Translations under genes and position numbers: made by a program
The notes under the pieces: model-generated
Told to the model about the DNA's origin: nothing
Database searches by the model: none
What the model saw: the letters and a program-made list of their open reading frames with translations, nothing else
Shown: positions 5,882-7,816 of the stretch, piece by piece
Layout of the letters: every line of letters begins with the position of its first letter
How positions within the stretch are numbered: position 1 is the first letter of the stretch
Source of the DNA: Nitrospirota bacterium
GTDB lineage: Bacteria > Nitrospirota > Nitrospiria > Nitrospirales > UBA8639
Length of the DNA stretch: 7,816 nt
Direction: 5' to 3'
Assembly: GCA_020355985.1 (NCBI GenBank)
Contig: CP070628.1
Location: 108,531 to 116,346 of the forward strand

Positions 5882-7402
5882 ATGACTCCTGAACTCGAAG
5901 CTAAATTGAAAGCATGTCCAAACCTTCCAAGCCCTCCGGCTGTTGCCATACAAATCATTCAACTCGCGAATGAGCCGGAGATCGATTTAGACCGCATCAT
6001 TCATCACCTGAACTGTGATCCGGCCCTATCATCTAAGATTCTGCGGGTTGCGAACTCTCCCTTATATCCGTATTCCAAAAAAGTTGATTCCCTTCATCAG
6101 GCCCTGATAGTCCTAGGCTTAAATGCGACCATTTCACTTGCTTTGTCTTTCTCCCTCATCAAATCTCTTCAGAACACAAAAGGGAGTGGGTTGGATTACG
6201 CTTTGTATTGGAAACGAGCATTGGTAGCTGGAACGGCCTCCCGAGCATTAGGAAAAATCTGCAAAGTGACTGAACTCGAAGAGTTATATTTGGCAGGTCT
6301 TTTACAAGACCTCGGCATGCTAGCCCTGGATCTTGTGTTTCCAGATTTATATGCTTCCTACAAATCTCCACAAACAGACCACGCCAGCCTCCTCTCCTAT
6401 GAGAATCAGGTTCTGGGTATCACGCATGGAGCGGTGGGGAGTTGGCTATTAACCCAATGGAACTTTCCGGACCGGCTACGGCTGGCTGTGGGAGGAAGCG
6501 ACGACCCATCCCGCATTCCCATACATGATGAACGTGCAACCTTTACCTCCTGTGTCGGTTTATCTGGAGGTATTGCAGAAATATTTTTTCGGGAGACCTC
6601 TGAAGAATATATCCAGTGCCTCAACAAGCAAGGGCAATCGTTATTAGGTCTTTCTCCGGAATCCTTATTGGAAGTCTTGGAAAACATTAAAGCTCAGCTA
6701 CCTGAAATAGAACGCCTACTTGAGACGGATCTCCAACCCTGGAATGACCCTGAAACTATATTAGAACAGGCCCGTGAATCTCTTCTCCTCCGCAGCCTTC
6801 AGGCGATTAAGCAGGTTGAAGAACTTCAAATATCCCATGCGACAATGGTTGACCAATTTGAAGATTTGGAAGAAAACCACCGTCACGATGCCCTCACGGG
6901 CGCATTAACCAGAGCCCATTTGGACAAATGCTTGACTTCCGCCCTTGAACAAGCGATCGAGAATCAGGAATGTTTAACGCTAGTATTTGCTGATTTGGAC
7001 AAATTCAAATCGGTAAATGACACCTACGGTCACCAGGCGGGGGATATGGTCCTACGATCTGCAGCCCAACTTCTTGAGTCAAAGCTACGTGGAACAGACA
7101 GCGTTGGACGATACGGAGGGGAAGAATTTATTTTGATCTTGCCAAAAGCTTCGCAACAAGCGGCGGAAATGGTCTGTGAACGAATCTTGAAAGCCTTTCG
7201 AGAAACAACCCATGAAACGTCCTCCGGACATGGGATTACTGTAACCATTTCTTTAGGAATTGCCACACATACCCCGGAACATCCCTATTCCAATATTTCT
7301 GACCTTCTCCAGGATGCAGATGAAGCGGTCTATTATTCCAAAGCCCACGGGAGAAACCGGTGCACGACGTCCTCGTTTCTCAAGACCAAGCAATTGGCCT
7401 AG
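5882..7402 (+). CDS. HDOD-GGDEF fusion, probable diguanylate cyclase
   Basis: This gene encodes 506 residues with no membrane segment, so it is cytoplasmic. Residues about 10-205 form an HDOD domain, with LPSPPAVAIQIIQLAN (15-30), DPALSSKILRVANSPLY (46-62), AGLLQDLGMLAL (138-149) and a WNFP segment (193-196). The HD pair of true phosphohydrolases is replaced by Q142-D143, as is usual for HDOD. An acidic helical, coiled-coil-like linker spans about 290-335. A GGDEF domain follows (about 336-495): DALTGALTR (336-344), FADLDKFKSVNDTYGHQAGD (369-388), GGEEF (412-416) and ISLGIA (456-461). The metal-binding D371 and the GGEEF glutamates are kept, so synthesis of c-di-GMP from two GTP is expected. 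RGTD (403-406), five residues before GGEEF, is an intact I-site for product inhibition. A modest AGGA (5867-5870) lies 11 bases before the ATG. HDOD probably acts as the regulatory input, with unknown ligand. Confidence 0.94.
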   Translation: MTPELEAKLKACPNLPSPPAVAIQIIQLANEPEIDLDRIIHHLNCDPALSSKILRVANSPLYPYSKKVDSLHQALIVLGLNATISLALSFSLIKSLQNTKGSGLDYALYWKRALVAGTASRALGKICKVTELEELYLAGLLQDLGMLALDLVFPDLYASYKSPQTDHASLLSYENQVLGITHGAVGSWLLTQWNFPDRLRLAVGGSDDPSRIPIHDERATFTSCVGLSGGIAEIFFRETSEEYIQCLNKQGQSLLGLSPESLLEVLENIKAQLPEIERLLETDLQPWNDPETILEQARESLLLRSLQAIKQVEELQISHATMVDQFEDLEENHRHDALTGALTRAHLDKCLTSALEQAIENQECLTLVFADLDKFKSVNDTYGHQAGDMVLRSAAQLLESKLRGTDSVGRYGGEEFILILPKASQQAAEMVCERILKAFRETTHETSSGHGITVTISLGIATHTPEHPYSNISDLLQDADEAVYYSKAHGRNRCTTSSFLKTKQLA

Positions 7403-7547
7403 TCAGTAAAAACAGCCTTCTCAGCAACTCGTTCGTTTTCTCATTCGAAAAATCTATCGTTCCCCTGCTTACCCTAGGCTGTCCTTCGCCTTCCTCCTCC
7501 CCCTACGTCAACCTATTTTCAAACTACCGAAAACATGCAATAATAGT

Positions 7548-7554
7548 GGAAGAG
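7548..7554 (+). promoter_or_regulatory. Ribosome binding site of the VOC gene
   Basis: GGAAGAG lies six bases before the ATG at 7561, which is ideal spacing for a Shine-Dalgarno sequence. It supports 7561 as the start, in agreement with the VOC-type N-terminus that begins there. Confidence 0.6.
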
Positions 7555-7560
7555 TTCCCC

Positions 7561-7816
7561 ATGAATAATTCCATTTTTCATTTATCCATCCCGGTTCGCG
7601 ATATCGAATCCACTAAAAAATTTTATGCGGAGGGCTTAGGGTGCCGTATCGGACGACAATCAGCCGTCGCCATCATGCTCGATTTTCACGGGCATCAACT
7701 CGTGGCGCAGGTCACCGAGGATCTGGAGACGCCCCAAAGTAATATTTACCCTCGGCACTTTGGGCTAGTGTGCGAAACCGAAGAAGAATGGAATGAATGG
7801 CGGGATCGTGCGCAGA
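7561..7816 (+). CDS. VOC (glyoxalase/dioxygenase fold) protein, cut by the right edge
   Basis: Eighty-five complete codons are visible before the edge. The start FHLSIPVRDIESTKKFY (6-22) is the typical VOC opening: a beta strand with a possible metal ligand (H7), then the RDIxxxxxFY helix. GLGCRIGR (25-32) follows, then a strand LDFHGHQLVAQ (40-50) and RHFGLVCETEEEWNEW (65-80), where H66 occupies the usual second ligand position. VOC proteins include glyoxalase I, extradiol dioxygenases and antibiotic-binding proteins, and the family alone does not tell the substrate. The C-terminal half with the remaining metal-site residues is outside the window. It is 158 bases downstream of the HDOD-GGDEF gene on the same strand, with no clear terminator between, so separate or shared transcription is undecided. 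Confidence 0.88.
   Translation, partial: MNNSIFHLSIPVRDIESTKKFYAEGLGCRIGRQSAVAIMLDFHGHQLVAQVTEDLETPQSNIYPRHFGLVCETEEEWNEWRDRAQ

Noticed and set aside
7412..7482. Inverted repeat ACAGCCT (7412-7418) and AGGCTGT (7476-7482)
   Set aside because: Seven bases with a 57-base loop is expected by chance fairly often, and no T-run follows; not a credible terminator for the HDOD-GGDEF gene.
7515..7544. Promoter-like TTTTCA, 17 bases, AATAAT with a TG extension before the VOC gene
   Set aside because: Its predicted start near 7551 would remove most of the well-placed GGAAGAG ribosome binding site, so the match may be chance.

Overview
The window is an ordinary-looking bacterial chromosomal segment of roughly 50% GC with tightly spaced genes. 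No rRNA, tRNA, transposase, integrase, CRISPR array or phage gene was seen. The gene content (lipid II flippase, D-aminoacyl-tRNA deacylase, membrane-fused spermidine-synthase-like protein, HDOD-GGDEF signalling protein, VOC protein) fits a Gram-negative, c-di-GMP-using bacterium. The overall feel resembles Nitrospirota, but that is an impression only; no marker gene here fixes the taxon.

Left part (1-950): the N-terminus of a lipoprotein gene runs leftward off the edge, behind a near-consensus sigma70-type promoter. Divergent from it is a small 107-residue cytoplasmic protein of unknown function, with a strong ribosome binding site and a good intrinsic terminator. The middle left (951-2504) is a leftward gene for an integral-membrane protein with a C-terminal spermidine-synthase-like methyltransferase fold. 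It has its own TTGACA promoter and reads away from murJ.

Centre (2687-5420): murJ and dtd overlap by the ATGA tetranucleotide and are almost certainly co-transcribed and coupled. An unrecognised 187-residue protein with a very strong Shine-Dalgarno sequence follows 80 bases later and may belong to the same operon. Two consecutive perfect inverted repeats lie at and just after its stop codon.

Right part (5421-7816): a 461-base gene-poor gap is followed by an HDOD-GGDEF fusion that should be an active diguanylate cyclase with an intact I-site, then by a VOC (glyoxalase-fold) gene cut by the right edge.

Functionally, murJ serves cell-wall synthesis, dtd serves translation proofreading, and the HDOD-GGDEF protein serves second-messenger signalling. 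I see no sequence evidence that these form one dedicated system. The least explained items are the 107- and 187-residue proteins, the paired inverted repeats, and a start-less open frame in the 5535-5729 gap.
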